From NCBI GenBank assembly GCA_002633005.1, contig NMRA01000028.1, forward strand, positions 1 through 64,000: a DNA stretch of 64,000 bases, read 5' to 3'. This DNA is from Phoronis australis (lineage: Eukaryota > Phoronida > Phoronidae). The notes below the pieces were generated by a model. It saw nothing but the letters and a program-made list of their open reading frames with translations. It ran no database searches and was not told the origin of the DNA. A program made the translations under genes and the position numbers. This document shows, one piece after another, positions 37,251 to 49,005 of this stretch (positions are counted from its first letter, which is position 1; the number at the start of each line of letters is the position of its first letter).

Positions 37251-37532
37251 TTACGATAAGAGTCTCGTCTTGGCCTTGGCTATTATTGACCTTCCTTCCG
37301 AGGCTCCAGCTCTCAAACCAAGTGCAGAGGCAGACACACATAAGTAGATAACCCCAGCCAGTGATAAGGCGACCATTATGCAGCTCAAAAGCAGGGCCAC
37401 AACGATGAGAGCGAACACCTCGTCGTGCGCTGGAGTGTCTTTTGGTAGGAAAACAAGTGCGAATATCTGACTGATGAGATCGACGACCGAAAATAAGGTG
37501 TTAATTAGGCTGAAGGTGAAGAACGCAATTAT
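37251..37532 (-). CDS. Last exon of a four-transmembrane MS4A/CD20-like protein
   Basis: On the minus strand a CAATTTCAG acceptor precedes a 93-codon open segment that ends in TAA at 37253-37251. It begins IIAFFTFSLINTLFSVVDLI and continues to a charged loop (FLPKDTPAHDEVF). A second hydrophobic helix (about residues 40-67: ALIVVALLLSCIMVALSLAG) follows, then a basic tail SIIAKAKTRLLS. Two adjacent helices with a short extracellular loop and a cytoplasmic tail are what the third and fourth segments of MS4A-type tetraspans look like. It begins in phase 0, matching the phase-0 end of the exon at 40772-40929. No start codon is needed, which is why simple ORF finding misses it. The family call rests on topology and pattern, not on a database match. 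Confidence 0.7.
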   Translation of the reverse strand: MIAFFTFSLINTLFSVVDLISQIFALVFLPKDTPAHDEVFALIVVALLLSCIMVALSLAGVIYLCVSASALGLRAGASEGRSIIAKAKTRLLS

Positions 37533-39111
37533 CTGAAATTGAAACGTGACAGGCTGATAATTAAGCCGAAACGTTTCAAAAACAAATTTTCAACGAAATA
37601 ATGGTTATGTATGACCACTTATCTGAAATTAAAAACAATAGACAATTACCTAATTTGACTGAACAAATTATAATTGAATTACTAAATCTCCCAATTAATC
37701 ATTGTGTACCTGAACAAAACAAGTAGTTGATGGGAATATTACAAATCGTTTACATGTTTGCCGGGCATCATGTTGCTAGCTTTCCCGCCAATTAGGCGCA
37801 ACTCGGGGTCTTGTAATACTTCCTCGTTTCGAAGAGTTCCCGTCAATGGAAAAACATAACTCCGCTACTTTAACAGACATTACAACTCGTCTTAAAACAG
37901 GTGTATTAAACTGTGGAACTCAGTTGGGAAAGAGTGCATCCTGAACTTGACACCAAACAACCATAAGAAGTAAGCAATATTGAATTTCATGTGAAGATAG
38001 TCCCGAACTTGGCCAACAACCAAACAAATGTCGAAACGACAAATACCAAGTGTCGATCAGAATATCACAAGATGGCATCTGAACAACACATGAAGGTAAC
38101 AAAAATATGCGAATTTTATCATTCGGAATGCCTCCACTGTTTTCCTTCCGAGGGGAAATTTGAGGCCATGAAAGTAATCGAATTATTTCTAATGGACGTC
38201 GAACGTTACCCGCATGACACGTGCTGACTACGCCACGTCTGTACTGTTAAGAACTATTGTATGTCACGACGGCGCTACGTGATCTCCCGACCGAGTAACC
38301 AAAAATCAAGTTCAGGGACAGTTTAAGAAAATTGATCAGGGACAATTTCTGAAAAATATTCATCGAGACATCACAGAAAAATTCAACAACAGGCAGAGAA
38401 AAACACGCAGAAACTTGAGATTGTTTACCATAAAAATTGTCACTGGTGTTCTCAGACTTTGTTCTTTTTTAAACCTCTATCAAGCTTTAAACATTATGTT
38501 GATTTCTATGTTAAAGTAATGTGGAACTTAATATTTTGGAAACTTGGGATTTTTTAAAACATACCCGGTAAATGTGTAATTTTATCAACATGTCGAAAAA
38601 GAACAAATCGTTTCGCTCAAAATGTCAAAAACAATGGTACATGTTAAATTATTTATCATCACACTGCTATTTTCTCTCAAATCAGTTAACTGTCATCAAG
38701 CATGGAACTGAATTGTGATTGATGCAGCACTTTGCCTATGGAAGTCTCAGAGTTACACAAAACTCTGCTTTGTCGGATTGCTCAGGACTGACTGAGGAAG
38801 GTGTTCTCAGGTTGATCTTTTACGTGTGAAAAAATGCCCGATGACACTGATGATCTTACGACTAGTAACGTGGACAAACGAATTCAACACCAATTTTTTC
38901 GCAAAAAAATGCAGGTGGCCTGATGTCATTTCCGGTGCATCAGACGTGCGCAGGCCTCATGGTTCGGTCCATTGTACCAAACACTTGAATTTTCGCAAGG
39001 TCATTCGGCAGTTTTGTGGCACGTCAAAGATACTGCCACTGCTAACAAAGTTGCTGCCGTAACCTTAAAAGGTGGCTATACGATGGTCTCATTGATGACT
39101 CGATGCTTTTG

Positions 39112-39260
39112 CATGGGCGGTGCACCATAGGGGGCTGGGGGGGGGGGTTATAGCCCCACTTTTTTCAGTGCTACGCCGCACATGGTCCATAGGCGGTGCC
39201 CAACAGGGGAGGCTGAAGGGGCTTTAGCCCCCCACTTTTTTCAGCGTTGCGCCGCCCATG
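39112..39260. mobile_element. GC-rich MITE, full-length copy
   Basis: A 149-bp element bounded by CATGGGCGG and its exact complement CCGCCCATG. It is a head-to-tail dimer: each half runs GGCGGTGC-CA-AGGGG, a G-run, TATAGCCCC or TTTAGCCCCCC, then CACTTTTTTCAG and GCTACGCCGC or GTTGCGCCGC. Related copies lie at 39820-39964 and 59247-59363. No coding capacity. Confidence 0.8.
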
Positions 39261-39819
39261 TTTTAATTTCGACTAGAGTCGAATTTGAACATCTCCTTTA
39301 CTGTGTGTCCATCTGGTGTCAAGTTGGGTACAGTGTGACGCCGGCCATGCACTTACCAAATAGCGCAGAGATGCATTCGTAGGAAGTAATTTCTGTCGGC
39401 TTGCTGCCACTGCTACTGAGCCAGCTCCTACGACCTGTTCGATAAAATTGTTTAAAAAATGTTACTTCTTTCAAGGGCGGTGTTATATTTTATCTACTTG
39501 TCCAACGGTAGACAGCCAACAGCTTGAATAAAAAAATCAGTGTCAGACCTGGATGGAATTTTGAATTTTCGGGAGCAGTGGGACATCGGGAAATGACAAA
39601 CCGATTGTCATGAAGTGGACGGCGCACTAGCATACCCAAGATGAAACTGCCACTGGATAAAAAGTGATCTTTGACGAGGCACCGATGTCTGCTGAAAGAT
39701 TTCAAGAAATATCGGAAGTGATTTCACCAGAATTCAGTAACTTAAGGTCAGTGATGTACTTCCGAAGCTCAAAATCCATGCACGCACCCAGGAGGGGCTC
39801 AAACCAACCCCCACCCCAA

Positions 39820-39964
39820 GGGCGGCGCACCATAGGGGGCTGGGGGCTATAGCCCCCCACTTTTTTCAGTGCTACGTCGCACATGATCTATAGGCGGTGC
39901 ACCGGCCACAGGGGGCCGAGGGGGCTTTAGTACCCCCACTTTTTTCAGTGCTGCGCCGCCCATG
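39820..39964. mobile_element. GC-rich MITE, second copy
   Basis: Same dimeric element as 39112-39260, starting at GGGCGGCGCACC (left tip lost) and ending CCGCCCATG. It contains the palindromic GGGGGCTATAGCCCCC. Both copies sit in the large intron of the minus-strand four-transmembrane gene. Confidence 0.8.
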
Positions 39965-40619
39965 CCCTCCCCATTTGACGAAGTGGGCAAAAACTGAGGT
40001 CCGCCTCAGAGAAACAAAAAAACTAGGAGAAAAGTAGTAAATGAGACTAAACTCCTCTAAAGAGGCAGGAACTACCAAAATTTGGCGAATGCACAATTCA
40101 TAGCTCTGAGCCTACTCTGTAAATGTTAGTAAAAGGTCCACATTCTCAAAAATTCGAGCCCCTGGGTGCGCGAATGAAATCATATCCAATTTAACCAAGG
40201 ACAATCAAAACGAGTTTCATAACGTGTAGTGGACTAAATTAATGTTGCTTTTGTGAAACAGGTTTATGGCCGCTTTAAACTAACCACCTGTTATTTTCTA
40301 TACGTCGGTATTTGAAAGGTATACATAATGAGATAAGACACCCATACGGTTTCGATATCGTCCGTCTGACTTAGCTAAAGCTTGTTTTTTGCAAAACAAT
40401 GGAATTTTTGCACGAGCACAGCCATTTAAAGTGGAAAAATGAGCACAAAAGTGACAAGACAACTACTTATTTTTTCAGCAACAATTTTCTGATGCGCTAT
40501 GCTTCAGTGACTAGTGAATGTGGTACGCGTTGGGATTGATTCAAAATCAGTAGCCTAGGCTACCGCGGAAATCGGTAGGGTTGGCAGGTATGGTACACTT
40601 TATTTCACAAATTGGCCAA

Positions 40620-40806
40620 CGCGTACTTTTCGGTCCACGGAGGGACCGAAGTGTCCTACCAACAAGACGTCCTATCACAGATACTCCGGTCCACCGTCCA
40701 CAGGCATCTCCACATATTTAAAACTGGATTTACAGCCATCTAAACAAGGCGTCCTGTCACAGTTTACTCACAAACACTCCAGTCCACGCAGGGACCGAGG
40801 CGTCAA
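40620..40806. repeat. Short repeats duplicating the end of the 40772 exon and its donor
   Basis: Blocks AACAAGRCGTCCTRTCACAG, ACTCCRGTCCAC and CGSAGGGACCGARGYGTC occur once across the exon end and donor (40740-40806) and again, reordered or partial, at 40625-40705. The upstream-on-minus copy is the coding one; the other lacks a GTGAGT donor. Confidence 0.6.
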
Positions 40807-40929
40807 GGGGAAAGTAGAGCCTCGTTCTGGCAAGCACCAGCAAGGTAACCCCGACAACCAGGCTCAGTACCCCAGTGAAGATATTGGTCAAGCCCAGCCG
40901 GAACAGACGGTTAGCAGCGTTCTCGATGG
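40772..40929 (-). CDS. Internal exon of the MS4A/CD20-like gene, first membrane segment
   Basis: Minus-strand exon of 158 nt between a TTTTCATTTGTAG acceptor and a GTGAGTAAAC donor. It encodes (A)IENAANRLFRLGLTNIFTG, then VLSLVVGVTLLVLA as a membrane helix, then RTRLYFPLDASVPAWTGVF. A small loop followed by W-x-G-V/I-F is typical of the start of the second helix in MS4A proteins. The exon starts in phase 1 (two bases complete a codon) and ends in phase 0, compatible with the candidate first exon at 47017-47041 and the last exon at 37251-37532. A further exon for most of the second helix is expected between 37533 and 40771 but I could not find it. Confidence 0.65.
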
Positions 40930-41384
40930 CTACAAATGAAAACCAAACATTGAAAATGTTGTTGTGACAACAAGCCCACTTAACACGCCAAATTCAAATT
41001 TGTTGTTTTTCTTTGTTTCATTCCTCCACAGGCACTGTACGGTCGTAACAAACCAAAACACGAGACTGTGTAACAATTTTATTTGGGCAATTCGAATGAA
41101 AAAATCCATACCTCATTCATAAAAATATGATTTGATTCAGACATCGAATTTGCTCCACTTCCATGCAATTTTCAGACTAAGCCTCTTGTGTTATCCTTTA
41201 CATACTAAAATCTAATAATGGCTATATCTGCACGGAGACACAATGGATAAATAAAAGTTTCTTGATGGTGTTCTGCATGTTCGACTACCAACATTACACA
41301 TCGCGCGCGTTCGATAGGCCCGAAAGTACCATCGCTATTTTAGTTGAACTGTTTTTCTATTTGTCCTTTTAACCTTATTTGAAA

Positions 41385-43185
41385 TTATTTTCACCCAGGT
41401 TAAAATTATTTCCACCTGTGTGGAATGTATTTGCATGTAGGGTGAAATCATTTCCACAGATGTTGTTTCAGTGGGATTGAAGTCTTTAGTTTTCCACCCT
41501 GGTTGAAATTATTTTCACCTACGTTGAAATTGTTTCCATCTAGGCTGAAATTATTTCTACCTATGTTTCATTTATTTCCACTTAGGTTAAAATTAACTTC
41601 ACTGAAGTTGAAATTATTTCCATCAATGTTGAAATTATTTTCACCTATGTTGAAATAAATTTCACGTAGCTTGAAATTATTTCTATCCGGGTTGAAGTTA
41701 TATCCACCTAGGTTTAAATTAACTTCATCGAGGTTGAATTTTTCCTCTAATGTTGAAATTGTTTTCACCCAGGATAAACTATTTTTAAGGTTTGAAGTTA
41801 CTTTCACCCAGGTTTAAATCATTTTCACTCAGGTTGAAAATATTTTCAACTAGTTTGAAATTATTTCCACCTAAATGAAGTTGTCCTCACCTAGGTAAAA
41901 ACGTTTTTAACGAGGTTGAAATTATTTCCACTTGGGTTGAAATTTTTTCATGTTCAAGTTACTTTCACCTAAGATGAAAATATTTTCTTCCAGGTTAAAA
42001 TTATTTTACCGAGGTCAAAACCACTTTAACTAGGTTAAAATTATTTCCACCTGCATTAAAATCAGTTACACTTGAAAATACTTTCACCATGTTAGAATTC
42101 CTTTTTACCTAGCTTAAGTAGAAATTATTTTCACTTAGGTTGAAATTATTTTCACCTTGGTCGAAAATACTTTCATCCATTTTGAAATTATTTTATGTAG
42201 GTTGAAACTATTTTTAACTTGGCTGCAATTATTTCCATTCGGGTGAACAACTTTGAGGTAGGCTGAATTTTGTTTCAAGTTAGGTTGAACTTATTTCCAC
42301 ACGGGTAGTAAATATTTATAGCTATGCTGAAATTATTTCATCCTGAGCCTAGGTTTGAAATTATTTTCACTCCAGTTGAAGTTAATTTCACCTAGACTGA
42401 AATTATTTGCATTTTGGTTGAAATAATTTCCACTCCAGTTGAAGTTATTTTGACATAGGTTGAAATACTTTCCACCGCTTTCGAAATTATTTCCGCCTAG
42501 GTTGAAATTATTTTCACCTAGGTTGAAAATGCTTTCACCCAGGTTTGAAAATATTTTTACTTGGGTTGAAACTATTTTCAACTGGTTTGGAATTATTTCC
42601 ACTTGAGTACAAAATCATCAGCTACGCTGAAATTAATTAATACTGGTTGCAAATTATTTCCGGCTCGGTTGAGATTGTTTTCACCTAGGTTTGCACATGC
42701 ACATACTCCTGAACTTTGTCACAGGTTGAAATCATCGTGCTGAAATTATCTCCACCCGATTGGAAATTATTTTTCCTAGGTTGAAATAATTTTTCCCAGG
42801 TTGAAACCTAGATTGATTTTGTTTCGACCTGGTCGGAAACTGTAGCTATCTGGGTAGAAATTATTTCCACACTGGTGGAGTTATTTACACCTTTGTTGAG
42901 ATGATTTCTACCTGAGTGGAAATGAAATACACCAGGGTAGTAATTACTTTCACTTAAGTTGAAATTAGTTGCACCCGGGTGGAAATTCCTTAAACCTAAG
43001 TTGAAATCGTTTCCACCTAGCTGAAAATTATTTCCATCCAGGTTGAAATTATTTCTTCCTGAGTGAAAATTATTTCCACCCATCTTAAAGTTATTTCCCC
43101 CTGGTTTGAAATAATTTACACCCAGGTGGAATATATGAATTCGTTCTCCCTTAGGTGGAAATTATTTCCACCTAAGTGAAAAAGG
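41385..43185. repeat. 21-bp palindromic-unit satellite array, about 85 copies
   Basis: Head-to-tail 21-bp units with consensus near AGGTTGAAATTATTTCCACC-T. Each unit is itself an imperfect palindrome around its central base; the last unit at 43150-43176 is a perfect 27-base palindrome with one central T. Units vary by substitution and a few indels. Because 21 is a multiple of three, the minus strand gives long frames of NNFNLGG-like seven-residue repeats. I treat these as satellite translation. The array lies in the presumed first intron of the four-transmembrane gene. Confidence 0.93.
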
Positions 43186-44059
43186 TAAAATAAAAATAAA
43201 GAAGCGCTTCAACTAAAATGCCGATCACACTATCGGCGCGCACACGAGAGCATTAGTGTATTGTTTCCGGTGCTCTTCATGACAGTCACGACACAATGTG
43301 GCACTCCGGTACAGTCTAGAGCACGGTATCAGTAATCAGTACTGTGGTGGGGCGGAACCCCAAAAATGCAATAGTAGCAAATTATAATGCATGTGAAAGC
43401 TCCTGAGCAGCTCTCTACCATATCAAAAGGCTAAGGATATCTAATTATTGGAACACCTTTTACTTGAAAGGGGAATAATACATTTTTGGAGTGACACATT
43501 TGGAAAGAATGTTTTTATACAATATAGAACACTTCAGGTTAGATCCACCTACAAGTCCATCATAACTGAGCCCATGCCAGCGTGTGCATTAATGGTGAAA
43601 GAGGTACGTTGATGGAGTAATTTCAGGTTGTTGAATTCCTGATTTGTGAATCAACATCTAAATACAGTGGAAAACGTACCTGTGACAGCGTCCATAATTG
43701 AATTTTCATGTGGCATAAATACTAAGCTTATTCACATGCCATAGATTTTGATAAAGTAGTCCTGAATAAGATATGAAGCGATAGATTTTAACCCATTTAA
43801 TACTATTCCTTATCATTGTCAACAGATGCTATCTTTATATTTCCTGGCTGGCGGTCTTGTTGGCTACGGTACGTCCTGCTCACTCCCAAGGCAACACGTA
43901 GCCCCTCACTTGCCTGCGGTATCCAGGGCGATGCAATTGCCTAACTCACAGTGTATCCCTCTATGATTGATGTTGACGTGCTTTTCGTTCTTGCTTCACA
44001 AATATTAATAGTATACCCGATGGCGTTATTTTTACTAAAATTAACGGGTAATAAAATGT

Positions 44060-44545
44060 AGACCTTGAGCACCCCGGCCAACCCGCGATCAAGAACGACC
44101 GGAAGACGATCGAGAACGAAATTTGGCGTGAGAAGGGAAGCCAAGCAAGGTTAGTAAATTGGATGAATTTTCGTTGTTTTTACTTCCAATGTGAAAACAG
44201 AGACATTAGTTCAAGACGTAACACATTGAGGAAGAGCAGGTAGAGGTTTAGGCAAGTGTCTCCTCCAATTACAGGAGAAAAGTTACGTTGACCGAGGCAT
44301 CGCTTAAGCCTAAGGTGACTTGTATGTCATGTAGGCAAATTGTCGTTATTTTTGGCACTAAATCAATAAATTGACCGTAGAGTTATGAAGAAATGGCTTG
44401 TGAAAACATAAAGCAACCCTTGTTTTTGGTAGTTTTGTCAGGATCTCTGATTTTTCAACGCTTTTCTGCTGAAAGATGCGATCGAGAACGCAACGATAAG
44501 CGATCGAAAACGCAAATTTGTGTATGTTTATGCGATCGCGAACGC
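44060..44545 (+). repeat. GATCGAGAACG motif cluster, left
   Basis: CACCCCGGCCAACC at 44070-44083 is followed by CGATCAAGAACG and CGATCGAGAACG. Four hundred bases later come GCGATCGAGAACGCA, GCGATCGAAAACGCA and GCGATCGCGAACGCA between 44478 and 44545. The same motifs occur in the opposite orientation at 46618-47095. Confidence 0.7.
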
Positions 44546-46617
44546 ATCGTGGTGTGTCGAACAGTAATGAACATTTTAATTTTAAACGTGAAAATGGTTA
44601 CAAAATAAGTGTGATGCAATGAATTAATCACATTTTGTGTCATTACTGTATTACTTTCGTATCAAAACTGAACAACAAAATAGCATACTTCCATTAAATT
44701 TCCATGAGCACTACATGTATTTCAAGCATAATTTTAGGTTCACAAACGAATTTACTTTCATTTCAGGAAACAAGTTCACTGCTATTGTTAGGCGAGCTTC
44801 AACGAACATGTTATTCACGATGTGAAGGTACATCCTACCACGGTTTTGAAAAAAACAGGCATCTACTTTTAGACGAAACCACTGAGAACAAGAGTTTCTA
44901 AACTGAAGACTCACCCAGGAGTTGTTCCATGTGGCGTGTCATCCAAGGGTAGACAAATTGTTGCAGCACCGGTATGAAAGGGAGTGTAGAATCTTATTGT
45001 AAAATTGTGACAGCAAAAGAAAAAAAAAACAAATTAATAGCCAGTGAAGTTAAAGAAAGATGATGAGCTTGCCCATGGGGAGAGAGGGGAGTGTGGCAAC
45101 ACTTCACGAGATGATTCAAAGATCACTTATAAATGTGTGGGATTAAAAATTGGCCAGAAGTTATGTAAACTTGTGTGCTGATAAAACGAGTGGGATTTTA
45201 CTTGATGTTTTACTGATAACATCGATACAGAGATGAACAGATTGACTTATGTCACCCATGTGGCTTGAATGTACGTTGTGTTTGACTCTTCTGTTTTGTA
45301 GTCTTGGTCCTAAGTTCACCTGCATCATCAGTTCACGATCTCCAGGTTAATGTGACATTGGAAAAGATGAGACAGTTATAATACACATACTATATTGTGA
45401 TTTTCTTAAAACGTAGTCAAAATGTTGTCATTAACATCACTTCAACTACACACTGTAGTGATTTACACAGGAAATCAATAATATTATAGCATTTCTATTA
45501 TAATATTAATCTTTTATCACACATACCTCAAAATTGGTCTTACAACTAAAATATATAAATTTATTGCTTCGGGGAAAATCCATTGAATATTTCCAACGAA
45601 TTACTTTTGGAATGTATTAGACTAAATCATCACTGAATCATGACTGACTGATAGTATAATAGTCTCTCACAGGAAATCAACAACAATACGAAAGCAATAT
45701 CTAAAATAATCATAGACATATATTTTCTTTTAAAATACTCATTGGTCAGAACAATTGTATGTAAGTACATTTGTATTGCCAATGGCACTTAGTGTGGCCA
45801 TTTAAATCTACCTAAACACCACAAAAATTGTACTGGTTCTGTTAAAGATTCTTTTGAAATTACACAAATATAGAAAGAAACTTGAGGAAAAAAGGTTCAA
45901 AACAAAACGTCAAAATACTATCACATCAAACAACTACCAACCACAGACTCTGTAAATCTGAATAAACTATAATGACTTAACAATCTTCACCACCGGACTT
46001 AATGATTTCATTTATGACGTTTCTGCTTGCTATGCCTGTAGAAGGAGGCATACTGTTTGCATGACATGCCACATTCACCACAAAAAGGAGTGTCCTCGTG
46101 CTGTGACACAGTGTCGCATCGGGCTGCACTCTTTCTGTGAAACATTGATCACAGACACTGAATCGACTTGGTTCCTGAGCACGATGCCTCATGCTGTGTT
46201 TTACTATATTGGTAAAAAAAAACTTGAGGCATGCAACGCGTCAATCGCAGGGCTGGTAAAAGTCTTGCTTTGTTGCTGTGTCACTTTATTTTATTGCCAT
46301 ACTAAGTCGATTTCTTAGTTCCTGAACAAGGCTCGAGCACACGCATACACTCCGACATGCAGCAGTTGTACTACTCTCTTTTGAAGGCGTGGACGTTAAC
46401 ACACTGAAGGTCTCCTCGTGTGGCTACAATTCAACTGAATAAAATCAAACGCATTCAGTTATGTTTGTTAGGCTAAATCTCACTTAGAAATAAAGAAAAA
46501 ACGATGAAATGTAATTAATGATCAACCCATCAACTAATCCGGGTTCCGCATTATTCTAAAATTATTGACAAAATACCGTAATGTGAACGACTATTCAGGT
46601 CATTGTAGAGAAAAAAA

Positions 46618-47095
46618 TGTGCGTTCACGATCGCCTTTTTTGCGTTCACTATCGCCATAGAGAATTAACGACATCGTTCCCGATCGCCGTCTCACACAAG
46701 GACCTGCTTGTACTGGTAAATATCTCAAATTGTTTCACAAATCATAACTAACAAAGGTGTCAGCAGGGACGATTAAACTATAAACGTCACACCTCTCTTC
46801 TTAAGAACCCTGGAATTGCTAATAACAAGTAAAAATTGTCGATCAGAAGGAATTTTACCGAAAGTCATTGCTTTATGAGCTCTTTATTTTAAAAAAATAA
46901 GCAAAAGCCAAGTATTATTTCAGATCCACAACAAAGGCTACACTCTGACGCTTTTCTGTGTGTAGTATTCGTACCAAAGTGGCCTCTATTTAGCAGAAAA
47001 TGACACTTAAACTCACCATGTATGTCACTGTCGTCTGCCATTTTTGGTGCAAGGTCTCGTTCTCGATCGTGGTTGGCCGGGGTGTTGAGCCATCC
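46618..47095 (-). repeat. GATCGAGAACG motif cluster, right (inverted)
   Basis: On the minus strand this holds CACCCCGGCCAACC-ACGATCGAGAACG (about 47088-47060) immediately upstream of the candidate first exon ATG. It is followed further on by GGCGATCGGGAACG, GGCGATAGTGAACGCA and GGCGATCGTGAACGCA (46690-46620). It mirrors the cluster at 44060-44545. The pair could be the ends of a 3-kb inverted element or a duplicated promoter region. Confidence 0.65.
47017..47041 (-). CDS. Candidate first coding exon of the four-transmembrane gene
   Basis: On the minus strand CCAAAAATGG gives a good start context. The ORF reads MADDSDIH plus one base, then a strong GTGAGT donor. Phase 1 matches the phase of the acceptor at 40929, and splicing would make MADDSDIHAIENAANRLFRL. 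The join crosses about 6 kb of repeats and the phase match has a one-in-three chance by accident, so this is tentative. Confidence 0.35.
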
Positions 47096-47099
47096 AGGA

Positions 47100-48772
47100 A
47101 TGTTCATGATATTAAGTTGATATTGGCCTACTGGATTACCTTTTTTGATTTCCCAGATCTTCGGAAAAATCTCGTCTCCTTCCGGCGATGGGATATTGAC
47201 AGTGATGAGTCGCGGGAACTATTGTCACGTGTGATTTCGAAACTGCCTCTATACTCTCGTTCCAGGGTGAAGATAATTTAATTCTGGTGCCACCTAGTTT
47301 GTTGAAAGAAAGCTGTAGGGCTGTGATATCTAGGAAATGAAAAACAAATTCCAGCAGACTAGTTTCAAATATCTTTATTAACGGGTATAAAGTACGAAAC
47401 AAAATAAATGATCTATAATCGTCTTCATCTCTCAAATTTTATGTCAAGTTTGAATAATTGTCAGAAAGTGGACACCAATTACCAATCGTGACGATTGCTT
47501 CAAAACGTAGTCGTGTTCAATTCTGTTATTACTAGGACATGCCCATGCATTTGACGACATTCTCCATTTTCCGAGCGACATGTCTTGCTAAAATGATTGA
47601 AGTTCGCACATGCACAAATGAAACACCTCCGATGGATAGTTTGAGGCTACGAACTAACCGAGATGTTCAAGATGATCCGACGGAAAATTTGAGATCACGA
47701 AAATACTCGAGGTGTTCCGGATGAATGACGAAATTGGGATTTCGGAGCCATTGGGATCACCAGTCTATCATTTTCGTAGACTCAATTTTGCCATCGGAGG
47801 TGATCGAGTTTCAGTCGTTCTCCAGTATGAAAGTCATGTGAGTTTCCGCGCGTTAACCGAAATTTTACGGTCCTTCGCATCTTCACGTGGTGTCCTCATG
47901 TTTGAGACTACGAAAATAGCTTTCGGGGACACTGTACTACATTGTGTGTCAACTGATGAAGAACCACATCATCTCAGATTCTCTTCTGGTTAAAATAATT
48001 GGTGAACATATCAAAGGGCACTAACAAAACAATTTCCTATGCACTAAGTCTTTTTGAATAACTGAACTCAAATTAAAGTTGGATCAAGCAATATGGAAGA
48101 CTGATTGAACTTACTCAAGAAAACGTTACTGTCACTATATTCAAAGGCAGCGCTAACTATGCACTGAATAATGGGCATGTTGCTCCAAAACTGCTTTCAG
48201 AGGGACTGAAGATCTTCTAGAGTGCTGACATTCTTACAGAGTCGATCTGGAAGATGGGGCTCATGGTCAGTGCTCCTCGTTGGCACAGACGGTCAAATGT
48301 GACTCTCTTGACGGTTCGAAGAGTCTGAAAAGATTGCACAGAGCGATTTGTTACCAAGCGCGACGTTCAGTTCGGTTTCCCTGTCAACCCTTAGAAAATG
48401 TTGAAGGCAAACTTGAATGTTGACTAATTTGTGTTTGTTGCCTTGTAATACCGTTGCCGCCTCTGAGCGTCACTCGGGATTTACCTAAATGAGGTTAACA
48501 TGATTTGTATTGGTACAAACGATTTTTTAAAAGCGTAATGCACTTCCCGGAAATAAATTACTTGTTTTTCAGTGATTCAAAAATAATTAGTTTGACTGTG
48601 TTTAGTGCGGGCTTTTGTTTACTTAGTGACAATGTATCAATTATTGCAGACCTACCGAAACAGCGATTTACTGGTTGCTTAATCAAAACGATACTAAACC
48701 TTATTTTGATGATTTCCACCAGTCATCGTTCTGTCACATTCTAATTCATCATTTACGCCAATGTTCCAAGTT
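47100..48772. other. No gene recognised
   Basis: Several short plus-strand frames (for example 47712-47993, 93 aa, with SFRALTEILRSFASSRGVLM) are open but resemble nothing I recognise and have no clear splice partners. I leave them uncalled. Confidence 0.4.
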
Positions 48773-49005
48773 AAAGGAAAGGCAGGAATAAATTACATAA
48801 AACCCATACTTCCTGTGTCCTTGGTGGGTGGTCTTTTCGCTAAAAGCGTAGGTCACGTTTGCTTGTTCAGCAGACTTTTAAAGTTTTCAATTTTTCCTCT
48901 AAACTTTTGAGGATTGTCGAGGGTTACAGAGCATTACTTTGATTGGGAAGGTCGTTTTCAGTATCTGTTACTTAAGACAAAACCGTGTTTGGTATCCTTT
49001 TAAGT
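48773..49005 (+). repeat. Dispersed repeat, partner of 13256-13545
   Basis: Same orientation and block order as 13256-13545 (CTAAAAGCGTAGGTCACG, TTTTGAGG, GTTTGGTATCCTTTT), with many substitutions. The following 49006-52840 shows no gene or repeat that I can support. The 96-aa plus frame at 50939-51229 is unrecognised. Confidence 0.65.

Noticed and set aside
37000-37341. 113-codon minus-strand ORF overlapping the end of the four-transmembrane gene
   Set aside because: It is in a different frame from the spliced exon, has no hydrophobic or domain pattern, and the exon frame alone shows the acceptor, helices and stop.
41385-43185. Minus-strand ORFs of 79-91 codons with NNFNLGG-like repeats, resembling a pentapeptide or silk-like protein
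   Set aside because: They are the translation of a 21-bp palindromic satellite. Frames break at each indel and no start context, splice site or non-repeat flank supports a gene.
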